DNA of 64,000 nt from Erinaceus europaeus (taxonomy: Eukaryota > Chordata > Mammalia > Eulipotyphla > Erinaceidae), in assembly GCF_950295315.1 (NCBI RefSeq), contig NC_080181.1:3846726-3910725 (forward strand), written 5' to 3'. Of this stretch, positions 21,568 through 33,177 are shown in pieces. The position numbers and the translations under genes were made by a program. The notes below the pieces were generated by a model. It was not told where the DNA came from, did no database searches, and saw only the letters and a list, made by a program, of their open reading frames with translations. Numbering within the stretch: the first letter of the stretch is position 1; each line of letters opens with the position of its first letter.

Positions 21568-22425
21568 TTTTATTCTTATTTATTTATTTATTTATATTTA
21601 TAAAAAGGAAACATTGACAAAACCATAGGATAAGAGGGGTACAAATACACACAATTCCCACCACCAGAACTTCATATCCCATCCCCTCCCCTGATAGCTT
21701 TCCTATTCTTTAACCCTCTAAGAGTATAGACCAAGGATCATTATAGGGTGCAGAATGTACAAGGTCTGGCTTCTGTAATTGCTTCACCACTAAACATGGG
21801 CATTGGCAGGTCTATCCATACTCTCAGTCTGCCTCTCTCTGTCCCTAGTTGGACAAGGGTCTGGGGAGATGGGGCTCCAGGACACATTGATGGGGTCATC
21901 TGCCCAGGGAAGTTCAGTTGGCATCGTGCTGGCATCTGGAACCTGGTGGCTGAAAAAGAGTTAACAATAAAGCCAAACTAATTGTTGACTAATTGTGAAG
22001 CTAATGGTTGGAATATTGTGGATGAAAATTTGGGGTCTCCGTTTTGAAGATAGCTAGTAGGCCTATTTTAGTTATATTCCAAAGGGCCCATGACTATACT
22101 AGTTTTTTCCTGAGCCTGACCTCTGGTATGCAGGTGGACCCAATTTATTGTCTGGGTAGATGATGTTATGGCTGGAAAAAGGGCTAAAAACCTGGATCAG
22201 GAAAGAGAGTAGCTCCCAAATATGGGAAAGGTTTATAAATATTGTTGACTGTAGACCCCATCAATTTGATCTGGGGCCCATATTCAGCTAGGAGCCTATG
22301 TGACCTCTGCATCCCCGTAAGTCTGAGCTCACATTCTGTGGTCATGAGCAGGAACGTTCCAAGCTGCCTTAATTTCAGGACCCATCTTGCTCAGCCTCCC
22401 AATGAAGCAAGCAAGTAGAAAGACC
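21568..22425 (-). mobile_element. Family U retroelement
   Basis: Plus strand GGGGTACAAATACACACAAT, then GGGTGCAGAATGTACAAGGT, CACATTGATGGGGTCATCTG and upstream part ATTCCAAAGGGCCCATGACT through CTCCCAAATATGGGAAAGG to TTCAGGACCCATCTTGCTC. Truncated 5' end; no intact coding frame. Confidence 0.8.
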
Positions 22426-24516
22426 TAAAAAAACAACATAAAGTTCCTAATCAAACAGTTTCTACTTAGCCCTAGATATCCTCCTCACCTACTTCCTATT
22501 AGTGCTTTCTTCTTTTACCAGTTTAATTCTCAGGCCTTTCTGTGGCTTAGAAATGAATCCTAAGAGAAGTTCCATTATAAATACCCCCTCAAATGAATAT
22601 TAATATTTCATATTGCCCCGAGTCCCATAATGTAGTGCCCAAGGAATGATACTGTGTGCTTTTCTTAGGTTCTGCTTCTTCAGACAATGATAAAGGCAAT
22701 AAACTGTTTACTTTGTTAAGCACTGCAAGTATTTTATAAACCTATGGAATAGCAGTTTTGTACTTCCAGGTATGGTGAGGACATAGAGATAGGTTACAGG
22801 TAGAGTGCATACCTATATGTTGGTGAAGAACAGGGAAACTAAAGACAAATAGACAGCTTCTGATCTCCAATAGCCATTCAACACTTACTGAATATGTTCT
22901 GAAGACAAACCACAGCTAGAGCAGTGATTCTAGGAAATGTACAGGCAATCTCTGTCTTCAAGCTGCCAACATCTGCAGCTTCTAATAAACCTTCATGGGG
23001 GGAAAAATCTAGTTGTCCTTAGCTGATTTTAAAGAATGGATGAAATTTAGCGGTGGTAGTCATTATCACTATTTCATCCTACTTTCAGCTCCTTTGGCAT
23101 CTGCTATGCTCTGCATAGTATTATATGCCAGTTAACTCTGATAAACATTGTTTGTGTCTTATTTAATAAACACAGTGACTTTATAAAGCAGATGCTAATG
23201 TAATCCACTTTACAGAAGAAGAAACCAGGATTTGAACATGTTTTATGCAATTTTAAAGTCACCTTACCAGAGTCAGCGTGAATAAGACATAGGTCTTCAG
23301 AAAAATGACATAGCCATTCTCTATAAGTCTCTTCCCTTATAGCATAATTAATAGTGGAACATCATGTTATCTCATAATTAGGCTGTATTACTGTGGTCCT
23401 TTTCTTTTGGTAAGTCAGTAAATTGAAATCTGAACTAGAATATTTTAACAAGTAATCAGCATAGGATGAGTATAGCTAATATAGTTGTTTTCATTACCAG
23501 AAATAAGTCAGCAAGCAAACAGCAAAAGCGAATTGATCATTTGATTTTAACTTTTCCTTTTCTGTGAAGCTACAGTAGCAGATGCATTTCGAGACCAATG
23601 GCATAGCTTATTTGTTTGCATTTCGTTAACCTTTTTTCTCACTATTCTTAAAAGTGAGAACACAGAAGTCAGAGAAGCATCTGCTTGTACTGTTTCTCTG
23701 CTGTTAAATTAATCTACATCAAAGCATCCTAGAGAAAATATTTAGAGTCAAAATTATTTGTTTTCTCATGTCTTTATTGCACTCACAATTAAATCTATAT
23801 AAAATAAATTATGTTCTTACAAAATGCTTATAAAATTGTTAAAAGTAACACAATAAGAAACTTCTCCATATGCAAGGGAGAAATCTTGTATCTATGATCT
23901 CAACAATTTTTCCCAAACCAATTTTTCTGTCTAAATTAAATTGATTTTTCACTATGCATAAATTAAATGTCAACATATCTCTTACAAATCTACTTATGGA
24001 CAGTAAAGTACCAGGCTGTGAAGATACAAAACAAATTGAATGCAAAGAACCCAATATTTGTTTTACTCAATAAAGAGACATAAATGGAGAGGTACTTTAA
24101 TGTGGGGTTGTTTTTTTTTTCCATCACCCAAGAAAAAAAAAATTACAGGAATCTTTAGGTTTTGGCAAGAATATAGGTTTATATAGGAGTGAATTTAATC
24201 TTGAGGAATGAAAAAAAAATCCATTTTAAGCACAAGGTGCAGAAAATTTACTTAGATTAGGAAAAAGATACAGAATAAGAACTTTAGCAGAAAGCTTAAA
24301 GAGATAGTTTACCCTTGAAAAATAAAGGGTAAGTGTCAACTAAGTCTGCATTGAGCTGATAAAAAATAGAGTGCAAAAGGCATACCCCCAAAAAGAAAAA
24401 AAAAACTTAGAAATTGTCAGGAAAACAAAAATCTTAAGTTTTATTAACAGGATGCTGTTTATTGACTGACTGGAGAGAAAGGAGAGGAGTCTGTCAAATC
24501 ACCCCCCCTTCATTAT
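22426..24516. other. Repeat-poor DNA, possible conserved block at 23560-23760
   Basis: No repeats are recognised across about 2 kb. The part at 23560-23760 (GATGCATTTCGAGACCAATG, TTATTTGTTTGCATTTCG) includes a forkhead-like TATTTGTTTGC core and looks more constrained than its flanks; this is an impression only. Confidence 0.4.
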
Positions 24517-24531
24517 TGTCCTTTTCCTCTT

Positions 24532-24797
24532 TTTTTTAAATTATATTTTATTTATTTACCTTTTGTTGCCCTTATTGTTTTTTATTGTTGTTGTAGTTGT
24601 TACTGCTGCTGTTGTTGTTGGGTAGGATAGAGATAAATGGAGAGAGGAGGAAAGACAGACACCTGAAGACCTGCTTCATTGCTTGTGAAGTGATCCCCCT
24701 GCAGTTGGGGAGCCGGGAGCTTGAACCAGGATCCTTATGCCAATCCTTGTGCCTCGTGCCGTGTGCGCTTAACCTGCTACACTACTGTCTGACTCCC
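24532..24797 (-). mobile_element. SINE-A, short form, perfect 15-bp TSD
   Basis: Minus-strand copy with head ending CAGACAGTAGTGTAGCAGG on the minus strand. The duplication TGTCCTTTTCCTCTT is exact (24517-24531 and 24798-24812). The body has a short deletion after GGAGAGAGGAGG (plus strand near 24640), absent from other copies. Confidence 0.95.
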
Positions 24798-24812
24798 TGT
24801 CCTTTTCCTCTT

Positions 24813-25904
24813 ATAGTCTAGTTCACATATGCAGGACTCCACGTTTTCAGAGTCATATGCTAGCACCCCATTCAGTAAAGCCACAGGAAATCCAGAAAGT
24901 ATCAAACTGGAGTTCCTTTCTTAAATTGTTTAAAAGTCAAACTATTATTTCTTTCATTATAGTAATAGATGTAAACTAAAGTTTCTTTCTTAACAATAAT
25001 GGGCAACAGCACATGCAAACTAGAATTCCTTAACAATTTTTAATCTCTTCTTGTTCAGCTACACAAAAGGCTTCTGGTTTTTATAGAATGTCTTATTCCA
25101 GCCCTCTCCCTGGTTGTCCAATTCCTATATGCATAGACTGCCATAGTCATTGTGGTTTGCACAGGTGAAGGGGGTGGGCACTATGTCAGGTCACAAGTCA
25201 CTAGTAGGCTGTCTGTTTGGCCACTTTCTCCTCATGGTCATCCATCTTGTCTCTTCCTGCTGAGTGATAGCTCAAACTCTCCACCATCTTGGCTGTTGTG
25301 AGATAAATAGTGGAACCATGGTTTCAGATGGGTGCGACTGGGCATGGGTGCATATGAAGAAGGGAAATAGAGCCATTTGCTTTCTTGTTTACTATGTTCA
25401 AGTCTAGTGAGGAAATAATTTGTGTCTGCATGTCCCAGAGCAATGAATTTTAAAAACATTTTGAATTTTAAAATGTCTGAATCTAGTTATTTTAAAGACT
25501 GCTCTCTGAAAGACCCAGCCCAAGTAAAGCAATTGCTAATGACTGAATCATCTTTCAGAGTTGTCTCCATGTCTCTCTATTCCTTTCTAGCAATATTTTA
25601 CAATATAACAATGGCATGACCTTCTTTCTGTATTCCTGTTTTAATTGTAAATGAGTCTTAATACTATGCTGTTAGAAAATTTTCTACTGTAGAAGCTTAG
25701 TTATTCAGTTGTTATAATTATCTAGAAAGTTAAAAGGTTGAGTTGAAAAATCTGGTTATATTAAACTTTAAGTACTCTGAAATCAGTGACTCTTTCCATT
25801 CTTGAATATTCACAGTGCTATTAGTGGAGTTTTTATTCATTACTGCTAATATTCTACAACCACATCATAAAGCATATTCTTGAATAATAAAATCATGACT
25901 AGGA
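24813..25904. other. Unassigned DNA
   Basis: No family is recognised with confidence. The interval 25060-25400 has mixed composition (CCACCATCTTGGCTGTTGTG) and may be an old interspersed repeat. Confidence 0.4.
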
Positions 25905-26072
25905 CCTGACTAGGGGCTAAGAGAACTCAACATCCAGAGCAGAGGACTGCAAACTTGAGGTCTCATGGGCCCCAGGTTCGATTATTTGCACAACTGGAAG
26001 CAGAGCTATGAAGTACTCTGATCTCTATTTCTCTCATGAAAATAGATATAAACCTTTTAAAAATAATAAAAT
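25905..26072 (+). mobile_element. tRNA-derived SINE, SINE-D-like
   Basis: Contains GCAAACTTGAGGTCTCATGG, a B-box-like CAGGTTCGATTATTTGC, a CTCTGATCTCTATTTCTC pyrimidine stretch and an A-rich tail. Diverged. Confidence 0.6.
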
Positions 26073-26183
26073 TATGGCTAGGTTTGATTAGACTTGCTAG
26101 AATTTGTTGGTAATATTTTAGGGAAAGGGTGCATTTAATTGACTGATGGAGGCATACAGTTATGGTATCATTAGAAAACCGTT

Positions 26184-26261
26184 GATGGGGCCAGGAGGTA
26201 GCTTGCCCAATACAGTGCACAGTTTAGCATGGAACACCACCTGTCTTTCATACTCTAGGTT
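26184..26261 (+). mobile_element. Old SINE, left part
   Basis: GATGGGGCCAGGAGGTAGCT with GCCCAATACAGTGCACAG resembles a SINE head. The matching right part (26652-26705, GCAGGAGCAGAGCCCCAGTA) lies beyond the young SINE-A that split it. Confidence 0.55.
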
Positions 26262-26278
26262 AAAAAAGTAATGAAATG

Positions 26279-26634
26279 GGAGTCGCGCGGTGGTGCAGTG
26301 GGTTAAGCGCACGTGGCGCAAAGCGCAGGGACCGGCATCAGGATCCCGGTTCGAGCCCCCGGCTCCCCACCTGCAGGGGAGTCGCTTCACCGGCGGTGAA
26401 GCAGGTCTGCAGGTGTCTGTCTTTCTGTCCCCCTCTCTGTCTTCCCCTCCTCTCTCCATTTCTCTCTGTGCTATCCAACAACAAAGCAATGTCAACAATG
26501 GCAATAATAACCGCAACGAGGCTGCAACAACTAGGGCAACAAAAAGGGGGAAAAATGGCCTCCAGGAGCGATGGATTCATGGTGCAGGCGCCGAGCCAGC
26601 AATAACCCTGGAGGGAAAACAAACAAACAAACAA
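26279..26634 (+). mobile_element. SINE-A, long form, youngest-looking copy
   Basis: Flanked by a 17-base duplication (AAAAAAGTAATGAAATG at 26262-26278 and 26635-26651). Pol III A box TGGTGCAGTGGG at 26291-26302 fits TRGYNNARNNGG exactly; B box GGTTCGAGCC from 26348 is one base from GGTTCGANTCC. Many CpGs remain (GTCGCGCGG, GCGCACGTGGCGCAAAGCGC). The long-form 3' extension and A-rich (AAAC)n tail are intact. Whether it is transcribed is unknown. Confidence 0.97.
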
Positions 26635-26651
26635 AAAAAAGTAATGAAATG

Positions 26652-26705
26652 TCTACTGGCAGCAATAGAATCATGTGCAGGAGCAGAGCCCCAGTAATAA
26701 TATAA
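26652..26705 (+). mobile_element. Old SINE, right part
   Basis: GCAGCAATAGAATCATGTGC and GCAGAGCCCCAGTAATAAT match a SINE long-form 3' extension; the remainder of the host copy interrupted by the SINE-A at 26279. Confidence 0.6.
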
Positions 26706-27015
26706 AGAATATATAGATTATAGTTATAATTACAATAATAACAACAGTGAAAAAAGAATCCTGTTGTATTTAGACTATGATCTCTGAGCAGTTACTCTTA
26801 TAAACTTTAAATGCCAATTTGGTTACTCAACATTCTTTCAAATCCATGAAGAAATAGTCACAAAATTTATTTAAAGCTTAAACTTTTTGTGGATTTTAAG
26901 CATATGAACCTCTGTTCTTATATTCTTGCTTGTTATATTTCAACTTGAAAATTATCAGTCTTATAGAGGTTGATCGAATAGCATATTTGAAATTTCCATA
27001 TGCCTTTCGGATACT

Positions 27016-27172
27016 AGGGAAGAGGACAGGTGGTGGTGTAGGTGTACCTGGTTGAACGCATGTTACAATGTGCAAGGACTGGGTGATAGCTCCCATTCCC
27101 CACTTGGAAGAGGAAGCTTTGTGAGCAGTGAAGCAGTGCTGCAGTTCTCCCTCCACCCCACTTTTTCTTTCT
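27016..27172 (+). mobile_element. SINE-B, left part (split)
   Basis: GGACAGGTGGTGGTGTAGGT, CGCATGTTACAATGTGCAAG, CAGTGAAGCAGTGCTGCAG. Its tail resumes at 27326 after an inserted SINE-C. Confidence 0.8.
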
Positions 27173-27325
27173 TTTTTTTATTTTCCTTTTTTTTTTTTTT
27201 TTAACCAGAGAATTGCTCAGCTCTGGCTTATGGTGCTGTGGAGGATTGAACCCAGGACCTTAGAGCCTCAGGCATGAGAATCTGAGATGTTTACATAACC
27301 ATATACTAACATACTGTCTCACCCA
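27173..27325 (-). mobile_element. SINE-C inserted in SINE-B
   Basis: T-rich tail, then CAGAGAATTGCTCAGCTCTG, GGAGGATTGAACCCAGGACC and TTTACATAACCATATACTAA. It interrupts the pyrimidine-rich body of a SINE-B, so it is the younger of the two. Confidence 0.85.
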
Positions 27326-27395
27326 TCCCTCTCTCCTGTTCTGTCTCCCCTTTTCTCTCAATTTCTCTGTCTCTATCCAATAAATAAATACTAAT
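27326..27395 (+). mobile_element. SINE-B, right part (split)
   Basis: CCCTCTCTCCTGTTCTGTCT through CTGTCTCTATCCAATAAATA completes the SINE-B begun at 27016. Confidence 0.8.
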
Positions 27396-27490
27396 GTATG
27401 TTTATTAATATAAAATATCATTATATATTATAAGAAAGGAATATTAGAAAAGTAAATTGGGATTAATATATTGCTTAAGATACATAATCC

Positions 27491-27690
27491 TTGGCAGTGT
27501 TTGGTGGCATACCTGGTAGAACCCACCCATTACCATGCAAGAAGACTGAGTGTAAATCCTTGGTCCTTAACTTGAGGGTGAAAGCTTCACAAGCAGTGGA
27601 ATAGTACTGTCTCTCCTACTCTATCTCTTGCTTTCTCTCCATTCTTCTCCTAGTCTCTCTGTCTCTCACCCACTGTCTCAGAATAAGGAA
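27491..27690 (+). mobile_element. SINE-B, diverged
   Basis: TTTGGTGGCATACCTGGTAG, GTAAATCCTTGGTCCTTAAC, GAAAGCTTCACAAGCAGTGG and CTCTGTCTCTCACCCACTGT follow SINE-B order with heavy substitution. Confidence 0.72.
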
Positions 27691-28821
27691 GAACAAATGA
27701 GTGGTCTTAGCAGAGCACAGTAAATGAGAGTATGATTGCTATACAGCTAATAGTGTCTGGGCATTTGGTTCTCTGGTGGTGGGAGGGGGCTTGTGAATGT
27801 TAATGTCTTTTATAAAAAGTTAAACTCACCTGTTCAGTTTTTAGCACATTTTCTATGTCTTAAAAATAATTCTTTTAAACTAACACTTATGCCACAGAGG
27901 CATATTTTGAGGATGACAACTCCTGCTCTTAGTGTCTGGATTGCACATAACTGACCACCAAGCAAGTGAAGGAAAACTAGTTTATTTCAGAAAACCTCAT
28001 CAACTATACAGAGAGCAGAGACTGCCAATTCTACCTTGTGTTAGAGCAGCTGCTCCACACAGCTCAGCTGCAGGCACTGTGAACTGCTCTCTGAGAGGTC
28101 AACAGGCCGCTCTCACTTGTCTTCTTGAATTCAGGGTATGCCTGTAGATCTGCTGAAAGCACAAAAGAACTGACTGGATTTCCTAAAATTTGAAAGGTTG
28201 AACTTAAAGAAATTAAACATTATTTCTGAGTTAAATGGTTGCTTTTGCTTTTTTCCTCTCCCTCAACTGAACGTTGAAATCACACTGTGCCTAGAAGGGC
28301 TGATTGGTTGCTTTAGCTTAGTAGGCTTGGAAGTGTTAAATGCAGAGTCTGACAACAGTGAAATTAGGGAAGATACTAAAGCAGAGTTCTATGGACTGTG
28401 GCTAATGAATGAGATGTGCCGTGCCTATCTTTATGATAGTATCTTTTACTTACAGTAGATTGGCTTGTGCAGTGAGGTCAGCCAATGGGCTTGCTGAAGG
28501 AGTTTTCTGAAGGAATTTAAGTTGTTAGTGTGTTTGTAATATTTACCTTAGTATCTTTCAATTGTGGGTCTTCCCTAAACAATTTAGCAGGTGCATAAAT
28601 TTGTTGTTTTTATATCCCCAGTTCATTAGATCTGTTAATTCAAATAACTTTCTTAATTAATTTTTTAATTCAGTAAATGGTCAGCAAGCCATATTGCACC
28701 AAGCATGGTTATCTTCATCAGCTGTATGCTAGTGAAGAGTTTGGAGACTGTTCACAAAATCTAATATAATGAACAAATAATAAAAATGAATCAGGAAAGT
28801 ACTAGACTAAAAGTAAATATA
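27691..28821. other. Unique DNA
   Basis: No repeats are recognised. The part 28445-28500 (GATTGGCTTGTGCAGTGAGG, CAGCCAATGGGC) has two opposed CCAAT-box cores about 30 bases apart. Two open frames (27932-28147, 28198-28458) resemble nothing known to me. Confidence 0.45.
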
Positions 28822-28965
28822 GGGGGCCCAGGGCAGTAGCCACCCGGTTAAGCACACATAGTAGGAATCACAAGGACCAGCACAAGGATCCGGGTTCAAG
28901 CCTGCAGGGGGTTCACTTCACAAGCAGTGAAGCAGGTCTGCTGCTGTCTTATCTTTTTCCCTTTC
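28822..28965 (+). mobile_element. SINE-A, left part (split by LTR)
   Basis: GGGGCCCAGGGCAGTAGCCA, GTTAAGCACACATAGTAGG, CAGCACAAGGATCCGGGTTC and GAAGCAGGTCTGCTGCTGTC. It stops within the pyrimidine-rich body where the LTR begins; part of the region between B box and GGGGGTTCACTTC is deleted. Confidence 0.85.
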
Positions 28966-29665
28966 TGTCAACAGAGATAAGACAACAGAGCTAAGGACTT
29001 TTCTCCAATCTGGTAGTACTCTGCAAAATATGAAAGAGATTGGAGCCACAGGTGGATGAAAGTGAAAGGATTTTATTTCAGCTGGGCCAGGAGTCCAGTT
29101 ATCACTGAGAACCCAAGGCCCTGATTGTGAACATCTTTGATTATTAACACCCTAAATCTGGGCAGGGGGTTGCAGTAAGCTTTGATTACAGAAGCAAATG
29201 TCAGGAGCGATGAGCTGATTTTAGATGAGGGATTCCAAGGAATGGTCTGGGGGTTCCAGAGGATTAATCGTGAGTGGCTAGATAGATTGGTCTAGATAGC
29301 AGGCCTGGTATCTTCCCCAGTAAGAGAGGAACAGACTTGGTGCCTTTCCTGGTAATATAGTTAATGGAGCTAGATTCTTATCGATGGGTCCATACTTTAT
29401 AGTAACTTAAACATGTCCTGGGTATAACACACTAATATTTTGTCACACATTTTATAGGTACTTTAATACACTTTTAGAAATATATTTTTATATCCTTAGC
29501 ATACAACTTCAACTTAATCATCTTATAAATGAGTATTTTTATTTCAAACACACTAGAAATTAGCACACTCTAAGTAGTCATATTTTATATACTTTATATA
29601 ACTAATTTCTTCAAACTTTCAACTATAACCTACTAAAACTCTTACTAAAAATTGAATTATTGACA
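28966..29665 (-). mobile_element. Solo LTR, about 700 bp, inserted in SINE-A
   Basis: The segment begins TGTCAACAGAG and ends AATTATTGACA on the plus strand, so it has TG...CA ends and short terminal inverted repeats (TGTCAA/TTGACA) typical of retroviral LTRs. On the minus strand a polyadenylation signal AATAAA lies at 29072-29077, about 106 bases before the 3' end, a plausible R-U5 length. The two halves of one SINE flank it. No internal retroviral genes adjoin it. A clean TSD is not visible, so the exact ends carry some uncertainty. Confidence 0.72.
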
Positions 29666-29796
29666 ATTCCCTCTCACATCCCCTCTCAGTTTCTCTCTGT
29701 CCTATCTAAAAACAACAACAATGGAGAAAAAATGGCTGCCAGGAGCAGTGGATTCATAGTGCCAGCACTGAGCCCCAGTGACAACCCTGGAGGAAA
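29666..29796 (+). mobile_element. SINE-A, right part (split by LTR), long form
   Basis: CCCTCTCAGTTTCTCTCTGT, CCTATCTAAAAACAACAACA, GCCAGGAGCAGTGGATTCAT and CCAGTGACAACCCTGGAGG complete the SINE begun at 28822. Confidence 0.87.
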
Positions 29797-30055
29797 AAAA
29801 AAAAAAGTGAGGTTCAAAGAGACATGTCTAGTACTAAAAGACTGTTAGACGTGAGGAAGTGCAGGTCTATGTTGTACTTCCTGTATCTAACTTTGATCAC
29901 ATTATCTTAGTTTCATTATTTTATGTGTCTTAGGTAAGTAGTCATCCAATCTCTAAAATGCAGGAAGAAATGAACTTCAGTGAAAGATATTTAGAAACAA
30001 GAACATTAAAAATAGAGATAAGTTGCCCCTCCCCCCCCAAAAAAAAAGTACCAGT

Positions 30056-30217
30056 TGGGGGCTGGTTGGTGGTGAACCCAATTAACTGAACCATGAGGAA
30101 GGACCCAGGTTTGAGCCTCTGCTACCCACTTGTAGGAAGGACACTTCATAAGCAGTGAAGCAAGTCTGCAGGTCTCCCTTCTCCTCTCCCTTTCTGTTTC
30201 CCTCTCCCTCTCCCTCT
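30056..30217 (+). mobile_element. SINE-A/B-type, left part (split)
   Basis: GGGGGCTGGTTGGTGGTGAA, GACCCAGGTTTGAGCCTCTG, GCAGTGAAGCAAGTCTGCAG, then the pyrimidine-rich body, interrupted by a SINE-C. Confidence 0.75.
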
Positions 30218-30335
30218 TTTTAAATCTAAGCACTACTCAGCTCTGGCTTATGGTGATGCAGGGAATTGAACCTGAGACTTCAAAGCCTCAGGCATAAGTC
30301 TCTTTGCATAAACATTGTTATCTTCCCCACCCTCT
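30218..30335 (-). mobile_element. SINE-C inserted in another SINE
   Basis: Plus strand CTACTCAGCTCTGGCTTATG, GGGAATTGAACCTGAGACTT and TTTGCATAAACATTGTTATC. A second case in this window of SINE-C lodged in the pyrimidine-rich body of another SINE. Confidence 0.85.
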
Positions 30336-30482
30336 CTCACCTTCTTTACCCACCCCCCCTCAGGTTCTCTCTCTTATCAAGTAAAATAGAAATGAATTAA
30401 AAAAAACAATAAAAAATGGCTGCCAGAGCGATGGATTCATAGTGCTGGAACCAAGCCCCAGAAACAGCCCTAGTGGTAATTA
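30336..30482 (+). mobile_element. SINE-A/B-type, right part (split), long form
   Basis: CCCTCAGGTTCTCTCTCTTA, AAAATGGCTGCCAGAGCGAT, GGATTCATAGTGCTGGAACC and CCCAGAAACAGCCCTAGTGG complete the copy begun at 30056. Confidence 0.78.
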
Positions 30483-31394
30483 CAAAAAAGAAGGAGAAGA
30501 ATGTATCAATTGAGTGTTATAAGATAAATATGATTTTTTTCAGTGTGCATGAAAATACAGATTTAGAAGTTTTAGTTCAAAATATAAAGCAAGGCATCAT
30601 TAGTAAATTAGAGTGGTATCAAAGTAGCTGATGAAATGGATAAATGATCAGAACAGAATAAAACACATTTAGAAAGAGACTACGCAGAGTGCAGTTCTAT
30701 TTCAAAAAATGACTTTATTAAGATTAACAGAAATTGTCACTATTAATAAAAAGAACAAGAACATTGTGCTGGTCTACATATGATAAATAAGAGCAATGAA
30801 ATAACATCCCTCATAATTATACTCACCGTTTCATGAGGAAGTTTAGATCTGCCAGGGTCCACTGGAATGATCGACATCAGAATGCTGTTGTCCATTTCTA
30901 CTCAAATAATCATGGAGGGAGAAATATCCTAAAGGGTAAAGAAGAGGTAGATTAATTTCTCTCTCTCTCTCCCGCGCACAGCAGGGACCTGAAAAAATGC
31001 TCCATTCTGTAAGACAGGAAAAGGTAACCCAGTGCCTATCTATGATAGTCAAATGGTAATAAAGTATCACAGTTCTTATGTACTATGGCATATTCAACAA
31101 GGTATTTTTGTGTTGTAATAAAAAGATCCAGGTCCTAGAACTCAAGTGCTGAAATTTTCATTAATTGAACTGTGTACAGAAGAACCCTCCTTAGAATTGA
31201 TCTCGGAAAAGCTACACAAGAAAGGTTTACATTATTGTATCATGGAGAGGAATAAGAAAAAAAGATAAGGATGAAAAAAAGCATCTTGTTGAATGTTTGA
31301 TATATTGAATGCAGCCAATGGCAGCTTAAAAGATAGTGTTACTTACCTTTAGCTTTCTCACTGTTTTTGCATATTAATTCTGTAACCTGCCTCT
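30483..31394. other. Unique DNA
   Basis: No gene recognised; a short (TC)n run at 30957-30972 precedes CCCGCGCACAGCAGGGACC, possibly a small SINE remnant. Confidence 0.45.
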
Positions 31395-31690
31395 TTACTA
31401 TATTGCTTAATAATTTCCAGCAGCATTTCTTTAGAATTTTCTGTGTATACTCTCTTATCTTCCACAAATTGTGGAAGATAGTATGAAGTTTAACTTCGTT
31501 TTCCAGCCTGTATCCCTTTAATTCCTTTCTCTTGCCTAATTGGTAGGGCTAGGACTTCCAACACTGCTGAATAGTAATAGAGATGGCAGGCTGCCCTGTC
31601 TCATACATGAAATAAGTGGAAATGCTTTCAGTTTCTCACCAGTGACTATGTTGCTGGCTGTAGGTTTGATGTATATAAATTCAACTAGAT
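31395..31690 (-). mobile_element. Old L1 fragment, ORF2 reverse transcriptase region
   Basis: Plus strand segments CCTTTAATTCCTTTCTCTTG, GGGCTAGGACTTCCAACACT, CTGAATAGTAATAGAGATGG and AATGCTTTCAGTTTCTCACC match, in order, the antisense of mammalian L1 ORF2 around the reverse transcriptase palm. Indels and stops show it is dead. Neither L1 end is adjacent. Confidence 0.8.
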
Positions 31691-33177
31691 TTAAGAAATA
31701 GAGGCAAGACAGAAATTTCCTCCATTTGAAATGAAATTTTCTTGTTCTATTTTCAACCTGAATTGTGTCTTCATGAGAACAAAGATTTGGGATAATGCTC
31801 AGTATTTTTGCTATTTCTTATTCATGTACAGACAGTACTACTTCCCAATCACACTGTCCAGAAATTTAGCTTCTAGGAAGGATGGACACAAGAAACCCCC
31901 ACCCCTTAGGCACTTTCTTTAGTGCTGAAAATTACAATAAATGATTTTCTCCCTATTCTCCCCATAGACTCCTTCCATCTGAAAGTGCACACCAAGCATA
32001 GGGAGACCTTTCATTTACATTCAAGATATGATTCTAGCTGATGCTATTTGTTGAAATTTTTCTCCTAATAAGTATTTAAAGAGTAACTACTATGTACAAT
32101 CCAGACTTTCTGGGGCCAACAGAATACCAGAGGGCAGAAGTAAAGTAAAGAAACTCTTAGAACATAATTTTAGTAATGAATTTTGACAACACTCCAATAA
32201 CCAGTGCTTTCATTTCACCTTTATGATTCTACCCAGAGAACTGGTGAGGAAATTGTACCCTGCAAATCGATATTGTTGAGAGAGTTAGAAGAACTGAATT
32301 CAAGAACCAAAATATCTTCTACGTTCCCTGGTACAATTGGCTAAAATATGTGCTTCTCAAATGAAACTCACTTTATATTAAAAATGTTTGAGTACATTCA
32401 AGTTTTCAAATAATGTGCTTTATATTGTATGGCAGTTGTTTGTGGCAATTTTGGAGTGTGAGGATGATTTACTCTTTTTCCGTTTTGTGAGTATAATACA
32501 TGTGTAAGAAATCTATGAACTTTACAAATATTAATAATAACGCATTTTTCAAAATTTTGATAAGATTTTCTTAGTCCAATAAAATAGCTCAGGATATTCT
32601 TTCATTTGTAAATTTAATGGGGAATCTTGAATTACTATTTTGGTTTGTCTGTGTCAGATTCACACCCTTTCATTATATTTCCTTTTAGAAATATGACTTT
32701 TAGTGTAAAATATAACTCTCTTGCAAATGCATCAACAACTTATCATAGGCTGTCCCTGCATCACAAATTTCCTGAGTCAAATTTTGTCGTAATAATGTCA
32801 TCCTGAAAAGAACTGCAGCTGTCTATTCAGGTGTGTTCAATCTCTACTTGATAGGAATAATTACCTTCCACCCTCAGTCGGTAATTGCCTTTTGATTGAG
32901 GTCATCAGAGCAATCAAGACAATGAGAGGTGGAAATCTGGAGTAGAAAGGAGACAAAAGGAAGAATAATGTACAGACACTTGAAAGAAGAACAGGAAAGA
33001 GGTGGCTTACCTTGTCTCCGATATTTTACTCTGCAATAGGAATTTAAATAATGGCACTCATTAAAATAACCATAATAAACAACCTCAATTCATTGGCTTG
33101 ATAATTTTTTTTCAAGTGAAAAAGTAGAAATATTTTAGGCATTTTATTAGGATCTTTACACATTTATATGAATGATA
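31691..33177. other. Repeat-poor DNA, possible conserved block at 32820-33000
   Basis: No repeats are recognised. The part near 32860-32950 (CCACCCTCAGTCGGTAATTG, GAGGTCATCAGAGCAATCAA) is of higher complexity than its flanks. Confidence 0.4.

Noticed and set aside
25060..25400. Possible exon or promoter (mixed composition, CCATCTTGGC YY1-like motif)
   Set aside because: No open frame, splice pattern or CpG enrichment supports it; more likely an old unclassified repeat.
26290..26697. Overlapping frames of 98 to 135 codons on both strands
   Set aside because: All lie in the young SINE-A at 26279. Young SINEs have few stops, so long frames arise without coding.
31395..31690. Possible live reverse transcriptase gene
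   Set aside because: Only about 300 bases of an old, frame-broken L1 ORF2 in antisense; no complete domain.
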